Assembly (NCBI GenBank): GCA_030695605.1
Contig: JAUYQE010000095.1
Span: forward strand, 1 to 6,640
Source: Nanobdellota archaeon
GTDB lineage: Archaea; Nanobdellota; Nanobdellia; Woesearchaeales; GW2011-AR9
Direction of reading: 5' to 3'
Length of the DNA stretch: 6,640 nucleotides
Shown here: positions 4,632 to 6,640 of the stretch, piece after piece
Layout of the letters: each line of letters begins with the position of its first letter
Numbering within the stretch: the first letter of the stretch is position 1
Notes under the pieces: generated by a model
Seen by the model: only the letters and a program-made list of their open reading frames with translations
Databases searched by the model: none
Told to the model about the DNA's origin: nothing
Program-made: the position numbers and the translations under genes

Positions 4632-4941
4632 AGAAGTAAAGAAGAAAATCAGAGAAATTGTCGGCGAACAAATAGAATTTGAAGGCCATTTCGAGATTGT
4701 TGTAGAGCATATCCCCGAGAATCTTCAATTTCATCTTATCTCTTGGGTCAAAGAATGCTCTGAGAGAAAACAGGAGCCCTTTCCTGTGCCCCTGCAAAGA
4801 AATATTTTAGTTTTCTTTTTTAAACCAAATGTGACCAATGTGAGAGGCATCCTCAAGAAAGAAAAGAATTCCTTTTTTATCGCTCTGTTTCTGGACAAGC
4901 ATAAGTATTATGATCGTGAACGAAGAAAGATGGGGTTTTGA
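4621..4941 (+). CDS. Small basic protein, 106 residues, partner of the nucleotidyltransferase gene
   Basis: I do not recognise a named family. Using GTG 4621 the product has 106 residues: a charged N-terminal helix (RPEEVKKKIREIVGE), alternating hydrophobic strands (HFEIVVEHI, NILVFFFKPN, SFFIALFLD) and a basic end DKHKYYDRERRKMGF. The strand-rich basic layout with a final Lys/Arg/Tyr-rich segment is reminiscent of small RelE-like ribonuclease toxins, but no catalytic set can be assigned, and no HEPN-type RxxxxH motif is visible, so the pair is not a standard HEPN-MNT module. The 11-base overlap with the preceding gene and shared promoter and palindrome suggest that the two proteins act together. 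It ends at TGA 4939-4941, convergent to the aminopeptidase gene. Confidence 0.72.
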   Translation: MRPEEVKKKIREIVGEQIEFEGHFEIVVEHIPENLQFHLISWVKECSERKQEPFPVPLQRNILVFFFKPNVTNVRGILKKEKNSFFIALFLDKHKYYDRERRKMGF

Positions 4942-4946
4942 AAAAA
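4941..4946 (-). terminator. T-run for the minus-strand aminopeptidase gene
   Basis: Six As on the + strand read as a T-run on the minus strand, about 85 bases after the aminopeptidase stop; it overlaps the stop codon of the convergent gene. Confidence 0.3.
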
Positions 4947-4992
4947 GGGTTTATGGTGTTGTCTAAATGTGAATCTAGGCAGAGAACTTACC

Positions 4993-4998
4993 TTTTTT
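4993..4998 (+). terminator. T-run terminator of the nucleotidyltransferase unit
   Basis: Six Ts, about 50 bases after the stop at 4941, in the short gap between the convergent genes. The gap also holds a TGCACCT direct repeat (4998-5015) with no clear meaning. Confidence 0.45.
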
Positions 4999-5028
4999 GC
5001 ACCTCTCTGCACCTTTGCTATATTATGG

Positions 5029-5916
5029 TCATCCTCTCGTAAACACTATCGGCTTCTCCAGCACAATCACCGAATGCTCGGCCTGGCTGACGAGGCCTCG
5101 TGCTTCATCGACGAGAGGCGGATGCTGTTCTAAGCAGCCTTTAGTGAGGAGCTGCCGCAACGCAAAGTTGGTTTTGGCGATGCCAAATTTCTTTTCCAGC
5201 CAGCGCTTGGCGAACGGCAACTTTTGGTAGGTTCTGATTTCTTCCAGAACTTTTCGGGTGATAGGGTCGCGAATGCCCGCATCACTGACAAAAGTAAAGA
5301 CCGTTGCGGGTGAGCTTTCCTGTACCGTGCCCGCGCCCGTGGATGCAAAAGGCTCGATGGCGATGACCATGCCTTCTTTGAGCACGTTCTGGTTGCCGTT
5401 ATCGACATTGGGAATGGAAGGCCGCGCATGAATTTCGAAATGGCCTAAGCCATGCCCCGAGAGGTTTCTGACGGGCGAAAAGCCCGCAGCCGTTATCGTT
5501 TCCTGGATGGCTTTGCCCAGAGCAGCGAGAGTGACTCCCGGCCGAACTAAAGCCAGCGCTTTCTCCAGCGCATCCTGGCTGGCTTTCAGCAGCTTTCCGT
5601 GCTTCCCGGAAAGATCCACTGTCACCGCAGTATCCGCAATATAGCCGTCAATGTGCACGCCCACGTCGAGCTTGACGACCTGGTCCTGTAAGATGGTCGT
5701 ATCAGTGAGGTCCGAACAGCAATGGGCAGCAAATTCGTTCAGAGAAATCTGTGCTGGAAATGCCGGCTGGCCGCCTAGTTCGACGATTTTGGTTTCCACT
5801 TTATCGAGAATTTCCCGGACGGAAGCGCCGGGCTTGATCAACTGCTGACCGAATTCTCGGGCAATTGCCGTGATTTTTCCTGCTTTCAGATATTTCTCGA
5901 TGATTTCTTGCTCCAT
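5029..5916 (-). CDS. map: Type II methionine aminopeptidase
   Basis: Cytosolic dinuclear-metal enzyme that removes the initiator Met from new proteins. The 295-residue length equals that of archaeal type II enzymes, with no N-terminal extension. All five metal ligands are in place: D84 in KLDVGVHIDG, D95 in IADTA, H155 in SGHGLGHFEIH, E188 in IAIEPF and E280 in QAEHSV. Second-shell histidines H65 (NEFAAH) and H163 are also present. The helical insert typical of type II lies between about 195 and 275 and includes a winged-helix-like segment with LPFAKRWLEKKFG. The usual 'SGHxIxxxxLH' is here SGHGLGHFEIH, a mild departure. ATG 5916 stands about 26 bases after a TATA box and has no ribosome binding site, so the mRNA is probably leaderless. 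No gene follows it on the same strand within the window. Confidence 0.96.
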   Translation of the reverse strand: MEQEIIEKYLKAGKITAIAREFGQQLIKPGASVREILDKVETKIVELGGQPAFPAQISLNEFAAHCCSDLTDTTILQDQVVKLDVGVHIDGYIADTAVTVDLSGKHGKLLKASQDALEKALALVRPGVTLAALGKAIQETITAAGFSPVRNLSGHGLGHFEIHARPSIPNVDNGNQNVLKEGMVIAIEPFASTGAGTVQESSPATVFTFVSDAGIRDPITRKVLEEIRTYQKLPFAKRWLEKKFGIAKTNFALRQLLTKGCLEQHPPLVDEARGLVSQAEHSVIVLEKPIVFTRG

Positions 5917-5937
5917 GGAAAGTGCGAGAAGCAGGGG

Positions 5938-5947
5938 TTATAAAAAA
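5938..5947 (-). promoter_or_regulatory. TATA box of map (leaderless)
   Basis: Read on the minus strand this is TTTTTTATAA, centred about 26 bases before the ATG at 5916, with no Shine-Dalgarno sequence between. Confidence 0.65.
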
Positions 5948-6048
5948 GTATGGGTGGTTTTTGTTATTCCGAGAACTTTCGCAAAGATTAAAAATATTTT
6001 TCCACCGTTTTTTGACTAATGGTGGTCACGAGCATTTGACAATTGGCT

Positions 6049-6061
6049 AAAAATAGAAAAT
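6049..6061 (-). terminator. T-rich terminator of the Ulp1-like gene
   Basis: On the minus strand TTTTCTATTTTT follows the stop at 6077-6079 by some 15 bases. A GCATTT/AAATGC inverted repeat brackets it. Confidence 0.4.
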
Positions 6062-6076
6062 GCATTGGCTTTTGAA

Positions 6077-6640
6077 TTACACAATGTCAATTCCGCTTAA
6101 TTGTTTTAACTTTACGAAATCAGCTTTACCTCCAAATTGAGGTGTATATTTGTTTCCAACCATCGCCGCATATAATACTAAAGGTCCGCAATTGTGCCCA
6201 TCACCTTGTAATCTTTCATTCCTAAAATTAGCAGGCAGATTTAGTGCATAACCTTTTTTTCTTAACAGGTCGAGACGATGTGATTCTGACCTAAATAATT
6301 CTGAACCATCAATGCGAAAAATTCTTTGAAGATCTCTTGAAGGCATACTAACCGCATCTGTTGGGGGCTTATAATAGTAAACGTGGCTTCCCTCTTTTTT
6401 ATATAATGGGTCATATACTTTTAATGTTTCATGAACATTAACCCCCAGGACCAGTCTCCAATGACTACGGTCAGAATGAAACACTCCACAGATTCCAAAA
6501 GCTTCTGCAACTTCTAGCATATCATCAAGAGTGAACCAATTTCTAGAGTCTGCTGCAGACATATCTCTCGCTAATACAGCCCTAGCTGTTCTTGCAAACT
6601 GCTTCCCAGCTTTTACATTATTTACTGCTGATCCACTATT
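6077..6640 (-). CDS. Ulp1/C48-like cysteine peptidase, 5' end outside window
   Basis: The frame is open from the right edge, so 187 C-terminal residues are visible; the ATG at 6562 is probably internal, since 26 further codons precede it. Numbering from that Met, the protein shows SHWRLVLGVN with His34, VYDPL with Asp51 and LQGDGHNCGPLVLYAA with Gln119 and Cys125. This is the His-Asp-Gln-Cys order of clan CE cysteine peptidases (Ulp1/SENP, C48), which cleave ubiquitin- or SUMO-like modifiers and some other substrates. The His-to-Asp gap of 17 and Gln-to-Cys gap of 6 match my recollection of yeast Ulp1; the Asp-to-Cys gap of 74 is longer. Preceding residues WFTLDDMLEVAEAF resemble the helix before the core. 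The gene is AT-rich compared with map. It could be a secreted effector or a modifier-processing enzyme; the N-terminus needed to decide is missing. Confidence 0.6.
   Translation of the reverse strand, partial: NSGSAVNNVKAGKQFARTARAVLARDMSAADSRNWFTLDDMLEVAEAFGICGVFHSDRSHWRLVLGVNVHETLKVYDPLYKKEGSHVYYYKPPTDAVSMPSRDLQRIFRIDGSELFRSESHRLDLLRKKGYALNLPANFRNERLQGDGHNCGPLVLYAAMVGNKYTPQFGGKADFVKLKQLSGIDIV

Noticed and set aside
5130..5429. 99-codon minus-strand ORF within map
   Set aside because: Alternative frame of map, whose metal ligands and length leave no doubt.
5949..6048. CCACC/GGTGG inverted repeat and A/T-rich stretch upstream of map
   Set aside because: Five-bp stem with a long loop and no gene nearby that would use it; nothing else is seen between the two minus-strand genes beyond the map promoter and a T-rich terminator.

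Overview
The window looks archaeal, probably from a small-genome (DPANN-like) lineage, though the phylum cannot be fixed by eye. The support is: a type II methionine aminopeptidase with the archaeal ligand set, a histidyl-tRNA synthetase with the archaeal-type motif 2 block, a tRNA-His with a short intron after position 37 and no encoded CCA, TATA boxes about 26 bases upstream of start codons that lack a ribosome binding site (leaderless genes), and T-run terminators.

Layout. 2-541 (+) is the end of a diacylglycerol-kinase-family lipid kinase gene cut by the window edge. 583-669 is an intron-containing tRNA-His(GTG) with its own TATA box, followed by a 34-residue ORF (709-813). From about 840 to 1156 lies a hairpin-rich non-coding stretch that ends in a second tRNA-His-like gene (1018-1156). 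That gene has the same kind of 15-nt anticodon-loop intron and a 52-nt insert in the D arm that folds into two abutting hairpins. 1318-3687 (+) is a compact cluster: aspartate/glutamate-racemase-family protein with a problematic 5' end, an 89-residue unknown, hisS, and a 53-residue two-helix membrane ORF overlapping the end of hisS.

A T-run and a new leaderless promoter, with a perfect 16-bp palindrome at the predicted transcription start, open a two-gene unit (3756-4941): a nucleotidyltransferase-fold protein overlapping a small basic protein. This is toxin-antitoxin-like in layout. Convergent to it on the minus strand is the methionine aminopeptidase gene (5916-5029, leaderless). At the right edge an AT-rich minus-strand gene (6640-6077, 5' end outside the window) encodes a protein with the His-Asp-Gln-Cys pattern of Ulp1/C48-type cysteine peptidases.

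Together the window mixes conserved translation genes (tRNA-His, hisS, map), which look GC-richer, with AT-richer accessory genes. The most unusual items are the second tRNA-His with its D-arm double hairpin, the candidate structured RNA before it, the Ulp1-like peptidase, and the palindrome-controlled nucleotidyltransferase pair.
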